Positions 43,896 through 52,168 of a stretch of 64,000 nt of DNA are shown piece by piece (the stretch's first letter is position 1; the number at the start of each line of letters is the position of its first letter). The DNA lies in assembly GCA_900546925.1 (NCBI GenBank), contig UREV01000008.1, positions 1-64,000 on the forward strand, in the 5' to 3' direction. The notes beneath the pieces are model-generated. The model searched no databases. It worked only from the letters and a program-made list of their open reading frames with translations, and was not told where the DNA came from. This stretch comes from an uncultured Bacteroides sp. (GTDB lineage: Bacteria; Bacteroidota; Bacteroidia; Bacteroidales; UBA932). A program made the position numbers and the translations under genes.

Positions 43896-45018
43896 CGTCG
43901 TTTAAGTTCCAGCCGGTCATGGTGGAGACGTATGGGAGCAGGGCGTGAGCTATCTTCCTGTGTCCCTGATAGCTGGGGTGCTGGCTTGCGCCGAGCTCGC
44001 TCTCGTTGTTATGGATGGCATCTGTGAGACCGACGAATTTTACGTTTTTCATTCCGCAAGTATTCACGACGTTGCGCACATAGTCAGCTGCCATGTCATC
44101 ACACCTGCTGGAAACGCAAAGGATCGGATGTTCTTCGCCATAGTTTTCCTTAATCTTTTTCAGAAGGGTAATGTAGTGGCTTCTGAAAAGGCTCTCTGCC
44201 GGCTGTCTTCCTGTCGAAAAGTCATTGGTACACAGATATATAATGGTCATCTGCGGCTTGAAAGCATCCTTGGACGCATCCCATTTCACGTCCTTGTCCA
44301 TATCGAATGTCTGACTATAGCGGTCAGGCATGTAATAGTCTTTGAATTTGTCGCTGTAGTTTCTTGCGATTCCCATTCCGGAGTGGGCTACTACGTAGTA
44401 GTCGGCGTCGAAGTAGCGGGCCAAAATGGCTGCGTATGTAAGGTTACTGTTTTCAGTTTCTGGCTTGAACGGGTCGTATTTGGTGCTGTTTTCCGATCCG
44501 TAACCACATGTATATGAATCACCTACGACTTCGAACTGGCGGGTTTTGAGTCCTTCAGCTTGGAGAAGGTCACCGGCTTTTGTGATGAATTCGCTGATGG
44601 TGGTGAGTCCCTGTTCTCCTTCTGTGCGCTTTTTTATCGTGACAGTGTGGCTGAATGATTTTCCCTTGCTGTTGAATGACTTGATGATTTCAGGTGAAGC
44701 CAATACATATACTGAGTCTTTGCCGCTTACTCTGATGGTCTGGTCGGCTTTTGCTTCAGGTTCTCTGTCGATCCATACGTCATAGTAGTTCGCCTTAGAG
44801 TCTGAGGCTTTCATGGCGAGGTAGTTGCCTTCGAATTTTACGCGCACATAAACGCCTGACCAGTCGAATGATACGTTCTCGCCTGATTTCAATGTCCTTC
44901 CTATGTATGTAATTCTTGCATCTGAAGCCGCGGTGCGTACTTCAGGAAGTTCACGTGCCGTCAGCACTCCTGTAAGGAAAAGTGCCGCAGCGGATAGTGT
45001 CATGATTATTCTTTTCAT
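43885..45018 (-). CDS. Secreted CE2-family acetyl esterase
   Basis: The 377-residue protein has a signal peptide (1-20), a jelly-roll N-domain (about 25-150, with SGVYVRVKFEGNYLAM) and an SGNH hydrolase domain with block I GDSYTCGYGSE (Ser near 167) and the late His in ASQHPSYQGHRKIA. This arrangement and GDSxTCGYG are signatures of carbohydrate esterase family 2, which deacetylates xylan or glucomannan. A TATCTTTG box lies 24 bp upstream. Not part of a visible polysaccharide locus. Confidence 0.9.
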   Translation of the reverse strand: MKRIIMTLSAAALFLTGVLTARELPEVRTAASDARITYIGRTLKSGENVSFDWSGVYVRVKFEGNYLAMKASDSKANYYDVWIDREPEAKADQTIRVSGKDSVYVLASPEIIKSFNSKGKSFSHTVTIKKRTEGEQGLTTISEFITKAGDLLQAEGLKTRQFEVVGDSYTCGYGSENSTKYDPFKPETENSNLTYAAILARYFDADYYVVAHSGMGIARNYSDKFKDYYMPDRYSQTFDMDKDVKWDASKDAFKPQMTIIYLCTNDFSTGRQPAESLFRSHYITLLKKIKENYGEEHPILCVSSRCDDMAADYVRNVVNTCGMKNVKFVGLTDAIHNNESELGASQHPSYQGHRKIAHALLPYVSTMTGWNLNDDVK

Positions 45019-45041
45019 TCTGTTCGTTGCGTTGTATCATA

Positions 45042-45062
45042 CAAAGATAAAAACTATCTTTG
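45042..45062. promoter_or_regulatory. Back-to-back -7 boxes in a palindrome
   Basis: CAAAGATA at 45042-45049 is TATCTTTG for the minus-strand CE2 gene (24 bp before its ATG); TATCTTTG at 45055-45062 points the other way, giving a possible 340-nt leader for the epimerase-like gene. The two boxes form a 21-bp near-perfect palindrome. Confidence 0.5.
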
Positions 45063-45225
45063 TGAAAAGAAAATGTGACAAATCGGTGTGCGGCAAAAAG
45101 TAAGCACAAGTCACTTTTTCTGTGCGTGCCATATTCAGGGTCTCGGGGGAGGAGCCTTGCATTCGCCCTAACGTGCTCCATAAGCGGTGTCTCGCATTTG
45201 CGGAACTTAGTTATAGATCTTTGAA

Positions 45226-45408
45226 TAACAGAAGTTTATAGCAGAAGATGTTAACGGAAGGTAGTAACATGAAGTTGGTAACAGAAGTCGATAATAGAGG
45301 ATTGTAACGGATGTCTGTCTCAGAAGATTCTGACAATTGTTGGTAACGGAAGTTTGTAGCATAATATATTAACGGAAGATGATAATAAAAGAGAATAACA
45401 TAATATGA
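45226..45408 (+). repeat. Degenerate 13-bp tandem array running into a start codon
   Basis: Fourteen units can be read, all 13 bp except one of 14: TAACAGAAGTTTA, TAGCAGAAGATGT, TAACGGAAGGTAG and so on, with consensus TAACRGAAGNTNN. The last unit contains the ATG of the following gene (45405). The rest of the gap upstream (45063-45225) shows no gene, only a fragment resembling the G-run element near 45130. Confidence 0.8.
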
Positions 45409-46514
45409 AGACATTGAAAAATACGGCATTGACCTTAAACATCTCCCTTCATGGGGCGGAGTTGACGAGTATCAGAGATTCTTTTGGGCGCGAGTTTTTG
45501 TGGCAGGCGGATCCGGCGTTTTGGAAGCGGCATTCGCCGGTCCTTTTCCCGATAGTGGGGAGCCTGTGGGACAAGCATTTCCGCGTGAACGGACGCGAGT
45601 ACGAGATGGGCCAGCACGGGTTTGCGCGCGACATGGATTTCAGGCTGGTGTCGGAACGGGAGGATGAGATGTGGTTCGAACTGAATTCTTCGCCGGAGAC
45701 GTTGGCCAAATATCCGTATAAGTTTACGTTGCGCATAGGTTATCGCTTGGAAGCCAATAAGATACATGTGATGTGGGAGGTTTCTGGCGATGATTCCCAA
45801 ACAATGTGGTTCCAGATCGGTGCGCACCCTGCGTTCTATTTGCCAAGGTTTGTATATGGGGGTAGTGCGGCTTGTGCATCGGATTCTTCCCGACACTCGG
45901 ATCCTGAATCTGGGGCTCCTAACTTAGCAGCGTCTTCTGCTGCTAGTTCTTGTACTTCTGGTTCGGAGGTTTTAGTCCTTAAATCGTCCTCTCAGGGCTC
46001 TGGCTGTGTTTTTTCTGATGGCTCTGCTTCCGGCTCGGGCGCTGCTGGCTCCGGAGCAGATTCGGATTCCGGTCGTGCAAGTCGTGGTTGTTTTCGTTTA
46101 TATGGACGTGGAGCCGAGGGCGTGGTTCCGCTCGAGTCTTTCCGATATATTAAGGTTTCTGAGAAACAATGTACGGATATCTCTGATGTTCAAGAACTTA
46201 ATACTCCTGGGGGCGTGATGCCGTTGGATGACCACACCTTCGATATCGGCGCATACATAATAGGGGATAGCCAAGTGTGTCGCGTCGACCTGGTTTCTAC
46301 TACTGGGCTCAGATGCGTATCCCTGGAGTTCGATACTCCGTTGGTCGGTCTGTGGGCGCCATCTGCCAAGGATGTCCCGTTCGTCTGCATCGAACCATGG
46401 TACGGTAGATGTGACCGTGTAGGTTTTACCGGAGAATTCTCAGAAAGAGACTGCGTAAATTCCCTTTCTCCAGGCCAAGTCTTCCGCGCCAGCTACACAA
46501 TCACTGTCGGATAG
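45405..46514 (+). CDS. Aldose 1-epimerase-like protein with Ser-rich insertion
   Basis: Galactose-mutarotase-fold protein, 369 residues where about 290 is usual. The family parts are intact: HGAELTSI, FPIVGSLWDKHFRVNGREYEMGQHGFARD with His71, IGAHPAFYLP with His141, and the C-terminal VCIEPWYGRCDR. Between YLPRFVYGG and GCFRLYGRG there is an insertion of about 75 residues (152-227), made mostly of Ser, Gly, Ala and Asp (for example SASGSGAAGSGADSDSG). It keeps the frame and replaces a short loop. The enzyme may act on an unknown sugar or sugar phosphate. Its start lies inside the 13-bp tandem array. Confidence 0.82.
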   Translation: MKTLKNTALTLNISLHGAELTSIRDSFGREFLWQADPAFWKRHSPVLFPIVGSLWDKHFRVNGREYEMGQHGFARDMDFRLVSEREDEMWFELNSSPETLAKYPYKFTLRIGYRLEANKIHVMWEVSGDDSQTMWFQIGAHPAFYLPRFVYGGSAACASDSSRHSDPESGAPNLAASSAASSCTSGSEVLVLKSSSQGSGCVFSDGSASGSGAAGSGADSDSGRASRGCFRLYGRGAEGVVPLESFRYIKVSEKQCTDISDVQELNTPGGVMPLDDHTFDIGAYIIGDSQVCRVDLVSTTGLRCVSLEFDTPLVGLWAPSAKDVPFVCIEPWYGRCDRVGFTGEFSERDCVNSLSPGQVFRASYTITVG

Positions 46515-46568
46515 TCCGTGCTGCTTGATTGGATGATTTGTAGTGTCATCAGTTGTCGTCGTATGTCA

Positions 46569-46723
46569 GGGTGTCGGCGCGTCTCTGATTTTGGAGACAT
46601 TGATTATCAATGAATTGCAATAACGTACCGCGCCGACCCTACCAAAAACTATGGGGTCGGCGCGCAGGTGTTATAGAACCGCCTGGCTGTCAATAGTTTA
46701 CGAGGGGTGGCCGCGCCGACCCC
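46569..46723. repeat. Quartet of GC-rich inverted arms
   Basis: GGGTGTCGGCGCG (46569), CGCGCCGACCCT (46630), GGGGTCGGCGCG (46653) and CGCGCCGACCCC (46712) alternate in orientation, so they can pair as two stem-loops or as one long one. Confidence 0.65.
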
Positions 46724-46823
46724 AGAACCGGAGACACTTACCAGGTGAGGTGGTTCATCATCCTGAAGTTACTCGAAAAATAATTGATAACTGAATTATT
46801 GATATTGTCGCCGCTCCAGTCCT

Positions 46824-46927
46824 GTGTGGATACAATTTATTTGGGTCCATTGTGGATACGATTTATCCGGGTCCATTGTGGATACGTTTTGTCCGGGTCC
46901 CTTGTGGATACGATTTATCCAGTTACG
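46824..46927 (+). repeat. 26-bp tandem repeat, four units
   Basis: Units start at 46824, 46850, 46876 and 46902 and read like TTGTGGATACGATTTATCCG plus GGTCCA. There are no spacers, so it is not a CRISPR array. Confidence 0.8.
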
Positions 46928-47008
46928 TCAGCGGCAGGAGGCGGAACTCAGGCCGCGAATTGCGCAGCACCTGAGCGGACGAGTCCGAGTTCCTGCCTCG
47001 GCCACGTC
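46928..47008 (+). repeat. Family B hairpin repeat, copy 4
   Basis: Core GCGAATTGCGCAGCACCTGA with arms built on GGCAGGAGGCGGAACTC and GAGTCCGAGTTCCTGCC, which are unrelated to the arms of copies 1-3 and pair imperfectly. Confidence 0.6.
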
Positions 47009-47338
47009 AATTTCGGACAACTTGGCGGATTGCAAAAGAGTGATTCTGTTGATAATCAACATGTTGCGACGAAATTTACCTGTCAGGTCCTATGAAAAAA
47101 CATACCACCTGGCAGATGTGGAGATAACTTTAGAAAGCGTAATATCTTAATTGATAGTGTGTTACAGAGCGCATGTAACACAAGAACCTCCGACAGGTAG
47201 TCTGACATATAATTGTAATATTGGCCGTTCTACACCATGATTGCATAATACCACGTGGATTTTCGCTACGCCGGCGCCAAGGTGAGCACCGCAGCCGGAA
47301 TATATAAAACTTAGATATCAAAGAATCCACGTGAATAA

Positions 47339-47470
47339 TCGACGGCGTAGCGGAGGTCCCGGCGAGAGACCCGTGGTCACCCATGACCTCGTAAATGGGA
47401 GGAGCCGGCGCCAGCCGGAGGGATGAGCGCCAGCGAAGGTCTCCGCCGGGACCTCCGTTGCGCCGTCGAT
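47339..47470 (-). repeat. Family A hairpin repeat, copy 3
   Basis: Inverted relative to copies 1 and 2. Outer arms of about 32 bp (47339-47371 and 47438-47470) pair with few mismatches. The core again begins (minus strand) TTCGCTGGCGCTCATCC, but the inner hairpin is CCGGC-TGGC-GCCGG instead of CCCAGC-AGA-GCTGGG, a covarying change. CGCTACGCC at 47264-47272 also complements the left arm. Confidence 0.75.
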
Positions 47471-47672
47471 AAAACTCATCGCCTACTCTCTAACAAGACA
47501 ATTCATTGTTGTCGTTGTGCGATAAATGTTTGCGCGGTAAAAATACCAAGAGGAAATTTTGACGACTCACGAGAAAAGTAATTTAGAACGAAAAAAACGT
47601 TAACTTTACATATTGGTTTTTAGTAAGCATGAAAAAAAATGATTACTTTAGGATTACTTAAATCTGAAGGCA

Positions 47673-48878
47673 ATGTTAGACAAGAACAGCAAAATATACG
47701 TCGCCGGCCATCTCGGACTTGTGGGCTCGGCCATTTGGCATAACTTGGAAAAACGAGGTTACACAAACCTCGTGGGGCGTACACACCAAGAACTCGACCT
47801 CACAGACCAATATGCAGTCCAGAAATTTTTCGATGAGGAACGACCTGATGCTGTGGTACTTGCAGCCGCTTTCGTCGGGGGAATCATGGCCAACTCCCTG
47901 TACCGCGCCGACTTCATCATGCAAAACATGAAAATGCAATGCAACGTCATCAGCAACGCATACAGCCACGGCGTTAAAAAACTCCTCTTCCTCGGCTCCA
48001 CCTGCATCTATCCGAAAAATGCGGCCCAACCCATGAAAGAAGACGCATTGCTCACATCACCTCTGGAATACACCAACGAAGAATACGCCATCGCCAAAAT
48101 CGCCGGACTGAAAATGTGCGAAAGCTATAACCTTCAATACGGTACGAACTATATCGCAGTCATGCCGACGAACCTGTACGGCCCGAACGACAACTTCCAT
48201 CTCGAAAACAGCCACGTCATGCCGGCCATGATGCGCAAAATATATCTGGCCAAACTGATCCACGAAGGAGACTGGCGCGCCATCGCGACCGACATGAACA
48301 AACGCCCGATAAACCCGCCCGAAAAGCTTCGCACCATAATTGGTGGGGTCAATGTCGATGGCAACAGCCCTAAAGAACGTATCCTCAAAGCCCTCGAATT
48401 CTACGGAATATATGACAATAAAGTAGTTCTCTGGGGCACCGGAAAGCCACTTCGAGAGTTTCTTTGGAGCGAAGACATGGCAGATGCCAGCGTCCATGTA
48501 CTCCTGAACGTAAACTTCAGCGACATCATCGGCATTGACAAATACTCATCAGTTTTTTATGGGGCGCGTACCGATGGGGCGGTCGACAGAAACAACAGCG
48601 AGGGCCGCGGAGGCGCGATTCCCGCTCTCGGCGAAATTAGAAATTGTCATATCAATGTCGGTACGGGTAAAGAATTGACAATCCGTGAGTTAAGTGAACT
48701 TGTACGTCGTGCTGTCGGCTTCGGTGGAGAGATAGTTTTCGACGCGTCCAAGCCTGACGGGACCCCGCGAAAACTCATTGACGTGACCAAACTCCATTCC
48801 CTCGGATGGCATCATACGGTCGAAATCGAGGACGGAGTTCAGAAACTTTTCGATTGGTATAAAGCGTCCTTGGTATAA
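47673..48878 (+). CDS. fcl: GDP-L-fucose synthase
   Basis: An epimerase/reductase that turns GDP-4-keto-6-deoxymannose into GDP-L-fucose for surface glycans. The 401-residue SDR protein has NAD-binding AGHLGLVGSAIW, the catalytic Ser in LGSTCIYP and Tyr-x3-Lys in EEYAIAKIAG. It is longer than the E. coli enzyme (about 320) because of an insertion in the C-terminal half (around NSPKERILKALEFYG and the RTDGAVDRNN region), which is usual in Bacteroidota. The partner gmd is not in the window. A MATE transporter follows 10 bp later. Confidence 0.93.
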   Translation: MLDKNSKIYVAGHLGLVGSAIWHNLEKRGYTNLVGRTHQELDLTDQYAVQKFFDEERPDAVVLAAAFVGGIMANSLYRADFIMQNMKMQCNVISNAYSHGVKKLLFLGSTCIYPKNAAQPMKEDALLTSPLEYTNEEYAIAKIAGLKMCESYNLQYGTNYIAVMPTNLYGPNDNFHLENSHVMPAMMRKIYLAKLIHEGDWRAIATDMNKRPINPPEKLRTIIGGVNVDGNSPKERILKALEFYGIYDNKVVLWGTGKPLREFLWSEDMADASVHVLLNVNFSDIIGIDKYSSVFYGARTDGAVDRNNSEGRGGAIPALGEIRNCHINVGTGKELTIRELSELVRRAVGFGGEIVFDASKPDGTPRKLIDVTKLHSLGWHHTVEIEDGVQKLFDWYKASLV

Positions 48879-48888
48879 ACAGAATAAA

Positions 48889-50238
48889 ATGAAGAACGAG
48901 GAAGAAGAAAAATTTTTAAAAATGACGACCAGCCCGGTCGGGCATTTGGTGTCCGAGTTCGCTGTACCGTCCATCGTCAGTATGCTGATTACCAGCATAT
49001 ACAGTCTCGTAGATACATATTTTGTCGGAAATATCGATACCCAATCCACGGCGGCGTTGGGAATCGTGTTTTCGTATATGGCTCTGGTTCAGGCGTTTTC
49101 CTTCTTCTTTGGCCACGGGTCCGGCAACTATATTTCCAGAGCATTGGGCTCCAGAAACATGGCCGGGGCAGGCTCTATGGCCGCATGCGGATTCTTTACG
49201 GCTATCGTGACAGGATGCCTTTTCGCCATCGTAGGATTCATTTATACACGTCCGTTGCTGCGGTTTTTGGGAGCGACTGAGACTATCGTTCCGGTGGCCG
49301 TCGGATACTTCCGGTATATACTTCTCGGGACGCCGTTTATCGTCGGCACTTTCGTCCTGAATAACCAGATGAGGTTGCAGGGCAATGCTTTCCTTTCGAT
49401 GATCGGCATATCTGTAGGAGCTGTCCTTAATGTCGTACTCGATCCGATTTTCATTTTTACGCTTAACATGGGCGTATCCGGAGCCGGTCTCGCAACCGCG
49501 CTTTCGCAAGCGGTCAGTTTCTTTATCATGCTGAGTATGACCGGAATGCGGGGAGGAATCAAAATTCGGTTTAAGAATTTCAGACCGACCAGGGCTCAGT
49601 TCAATGAAATTGTGGCAGGTGGTTTGCCTTCTCTTGCTCGTCAGGGACTGGGATGCATCGCCGCAATATGTCTGAACCAGCTTGCCGGTAATTTTGGAGA
49701 TTCCGCGATTGCTGCATTTTCCATCGTGAACCGCGTGATTATTTTCGTCTCGTCTGCACTTATAGGTTTTGGACAGGGATTCCAGCCTGTCTGCGGATTT
49801 AATTATGGGGCGAAAAACTATATTCGAGTGCGTAAAGCATTCTGGTTCAGCGCGGATGTCATGACGGGGTACTGTGTCGTGTTCGCTGCTCTCGGAATAC
49901 TGTTCGCCCCGGGAATCGTGTCTGTTTTCCGCGCAGACGACGCCGAAGTCATACATTATGGTTCATTGGCCCTGCGTTGGCAATGCGCTGCTTTTCCAGT
50001 GGTCGGTTTTATAGTCCTTTCGAACATGTACTTGCAGAATATCCGACGTGTCATTCCTGCCGTTATGGTAGCAATGGCACGTCAGGGACTTTTCTTTATT
50101 CCTATACTTTATGTCCTGGAATACATGGCAGGTCTGGACGGAATGTTGGTGGCCCAACCTATTTCAGACATCATCTCATTCGCATTGGCCTTACCGCTCT
50201 CGATCGCGGCGCTGCGGACTATGGGACGGGAGAATTAA
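48889..50238 (+). CDS. MATE family multidrug/cation efflux transporter
   Basis: A 449-residue inner-membrane protein with 12 hydrophobic segments arranged as two similar halves (SEFAVPSIVSMLITSIYSLVD and the second-half AGGLPSLARQGLGC), as in Na+- or H+-coupled MATE exporters. The substrate cannot be told. A truncated nucleotidyltransferase sequence begins right at its 3-prime end. Confidence 0.9.
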   Translation: MKNEEEEKFLKMTTSPVGHLVSEFAVPSIVSMLITSIYSLVDTYFVGNIDTQSTAALGIVFSYMALVQAFSFFFGHGSGNYISRALGSRNMAGAGSMAACGFFTAIVTGCLFAIVGFIYTRPLLRFLGATETIVPVAVGYFRYILLGTPFIVGTFVLNNQMRLQGNAFLSMIGISVGAVLNVVLDPIFIFTLNMGVSGAGLATALSQAVSFFIMLSMTGMRGGIKIRFKNFRPTRAQFNEIVAGGLPSLARQGLGCIAAICLNQLAGNFGDSAIAAFSIVNRVIIFVSSALIGFGQGFQPVCGFNYGAKNYIRVRKAFWFSADVMTGYCVVFAALGILFAPGIVSVFRADDAEVIHYGSLALRWQCAAFPVVGFIVLSNMYLQNIRRVIPAVMVAMARQGLFFIPILYVLEYMAGLDGMLVAQPISDIISFALALPLSIAALRTMGREN

Positions 50239-50366
50239 CTGCTGATAGTGATGTCGATGTATTGATTAAGGTTACTAATCCTTCGTTATTTGTTTTGTCT
50301 GAAATAACCATATTGCTCGAGTCGGTACTTAAACGAAAAGTTGACCTCGTATCGAAAAAGATTTGA
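50229..50366 (+). pseudogene. 5-prime-truncated MNT-type nucleotidyltransferase remnant
   Basis: In a frame different from the MATE gene, residues GELTADSDVDVLIKV and ESVLKRKVDLVSKKI match the GSxxxGxxxxDSDxD active-site motif and C-terminal KVDLV of small nucleotidyltransferases (antitoxin MntA type), ending in a proper stop. The N-terminal part, including the first glycine-serine, is missing, and the remnant abuts the MATE stop. No HEPN partner follows. Confidence 0.65.
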
Positions 50367-50454
50367 TATATGTTTAGTTAGAAAGTCAGAAAACCATCCA
50401 CTTTGCGAAAGGAATGCGTATATTTGAAAGATTAACAAAACAAACTGACGATTT

Positions 50455-51129
50455 ATGGACTTCCACGAATTCATCGAAAAAGAGATTATCCCGCAATATG
50501 CCGAGTTCGACGCCGCTCATCGTGAGGACCACGTCCGGAGCGTAATTTCCAAGAGCCAGGAGCTTGCGAAGTTCTATCCCGTAAAGCCGGAAATTCTCTA
50601 CCTCGCCGCCGCGTACCACGACCTGGGACTGTCGGAAGGCCGCGAGTTCCATCACCTCGCTTCGGGTCGTAAGATTCGGGAGGATAAGCGTTTAGGTCAA
50701 TGGTTTTCTGCAGAGGAGATAGAGCTTGCTGCCCAGGCGGCCGAAGATCACAGGGCTTCCGGCAAGAATCCTCCACGCAGCATTTACGGGAGAATAATCG
50801 CGGAATCAGACAGACAGATCAATCCGGAGATTGTAGTCAAGAGGACTGTCCAATATGGATTCGCCCACTACCCGGAAATGGACCGCGAACAAATGTGGAA
50901 CAGGACTGTGGAGCATCTCCAAGAAAAATATGCCGAAGGAGGCTATCTGAAACTATGGATTCCGGAGTCTGACAATGCCAGGCAGCTCGCGGCCTTACGG
51001 GAGCTGATTCATGACACCGGGAAGCTCAGGGAATTGTTCGACAAGTTTTATATGGAAATCACCAGCAGCACAATTTCTCGCGCGGGAGAGACTTTCCAGA
51101 CCTTCAGGCAAAACACGGAAAGGCATTGA
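50455..51129 (+). CDS. HD-domain phosphohydrolase
   Basis: A 224-residue protein with an HD-fold metal site: His in AHREDH near the N-terminus, HD in AAAYHDLGLS near residue 55, a further His-x pattern in REFHHLAS and EDHRASG, and a late Asp in AESDRQIN. Such proteins hydrolyse nucleotides or phosphomonoesters; the substrate is unknown. The stop codon lies inside a GGCATTGAC motif (51122-51130). Confidence 0.82.
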   Translation: MDFHEFIEKEIIPQYAEFDAAHREDHVRSVISKSQELAKFYPVKPEILYLAAAYHDLGLSEGREFHHLASGRKIREDKRLGQWFSAEEIELAAQAAEDHRASGKNPPRSIYGRIIAESDRQINPEIVVKRTVQYGFAHYPEMDREQMWNRTVEHLQEKYAEGGYLKLWIPESDNARQLAALRELIHDTGKLRELFDKFYMEITSSTISRAGETFQTFRQNTERH

Positions 51130-51221
51130 CAATGATAAAAAAAGCCATCGAAGATGGGCTCGAGGGATAAATATGGTAATTATATCCGCGTTTTTGGTAA
51201 ATGATTTCGGATCTTGAGCAT

Positions 51222-51229
51222 TATCTTTG
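51222..51229 (+). promoter_or_regulatory. -7 box for the DUF3737 gene
   Basis: TATCTTTG, 29 bp before the ATG. Confidence 0.55.
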
Positions 51230-51257
51230 CAGATGAAACACCAAAAACATATAGCAT

Positions 51258-52130
51258 ATGAAACTCATAAAAGATACCGAATTCGGCGGCGAGCGCCCGC
51301 TTTTCGAATCACATAATTTGCGACTGGAGAACGTAACTATCCGCGAAGGCGAATCCGCCATAAAAGAGTGCAGCAACATCGAAGCCGAAAACTGCGTATT
51401 CGAGGGCAACTACCCATTCTGGCACGTACATGGCTTTACTATAAAGAACTGCTATTTCGCTGTAGGCGGACGTTCTGCATTATGGTACTCCGACCATCTC
51501 AAAATGAGCGACACCACAATCGATGCTCCGAAGATGTTCCGCGAAATGAGCGACATCGATATCCAGAACGTAGTAATGAACGATGCCGACGAGGTGTTCT
51601 GGAGATGTAAATACATAGATGCCAAGAATTTACGATTAATCGGAGGCACTTATCCATTTATGTTCAGCGAGAACATCCGCATCGACGGACTGGTAAGCGA
51701 AAGCAAATATGTATTCCAATATGTAAAGAACGTGGAACTGCATAATGCCAAGATTACCACGAAAGATGCTTTCTGGGAAGTAGAGAACGTAACTGTCTAT
51801 GACTCAGAGCTAAATGGCGAATATCTCGGATGGCATTCCCGCCACTTGCGCCTGGTGAACTGCCACATCACGGGCGAACAGCCGCTCTGCTACGCACATG
51901 ACCTCGTTCTCGAAAATTGCACTTTCGGCCCGGACTGCGACCGCGCATTCGAGTATTCTACTGTCAATGCCGATATCCGTGGAGCGATAACGAATATCAA
52001 AAACCCGATGTCAGGCCACATTGTAGCAGACGAAATCGGCTCCGTCACGATAGACGAAAATATTAAGGCCCCTGCCGACTGCGTAATCGAGGTCAGGAAG
52101 ATTAGTAACTCCCAGGCGATTCAAAAATAA
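51258..52130 (+). CDS. DUF3737 family right-handed beta-helix protein
   Basis: The 290-residue protein consists of about eleven short repeats of the type xxIxNCxFxGxxPFW (ENCVFEGNYPFWHVHG, KNCYFAVGGRSALWYS, LVNCHITGEQPLCYA), giving a pectate-lyase-like beta helix. There is no signal peptide, so it is cytoplasmic. The family is common in gut Firmicutes and Bacteroidota and has no proven function. Confidence 0.88.
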   Translation: MKLIKDTEFGGERPLFESHNLRLENVTIREGESAIKECSNIEAENCVFEGNYPFWHVHGFTIKNCYFAVGGRSALWYSDHLKMSDTTIDAPKMFREMSDIDIQNVVMNDADEVFWRCKYIDAKNLRLIGGTYPFMFSENIRIDGLVSESKYVFQYVKNVELHNAKITTKDAFWEVENVTVYDSELNGEYLGWHSRHLRLVNCHITGEQPLCYAHDLVLENCTFGPDCDRAFEYSTVNADIRGAITNIKNPMSGHIVADEIGSVTIDENIKAPADCVIEVRKISNSQAIQK

Positions 52131-52168
52131 TCAGAGGTTTGCGGGCGGATGTCTAATAACAGGATTCT

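Larger units (their letters stand above)
46515..47672. other. 1.16-kb gene-free repeat region
   Basis: No gene is visible. In order it holds: four GC-rich arms of GGGTCGGCGCG type in alternating orientation (46569-46723), a 26-bp tandem repeat (46824-46927), a family B hairpin (46928-47008), an inverted CACGTGGATT pair (47252-47263 and 47321-47333) and a family A hairpin (47339-47470). The last 200 bp before the fucose gene are AT-rich and probably hold its promoter. Confidence 0.75.

Noticed and set aside
46824..46927. Possible CRISPR array
   Set aside because: The 26-bp units are directly joined with no spacers and no cas genes are in the window.
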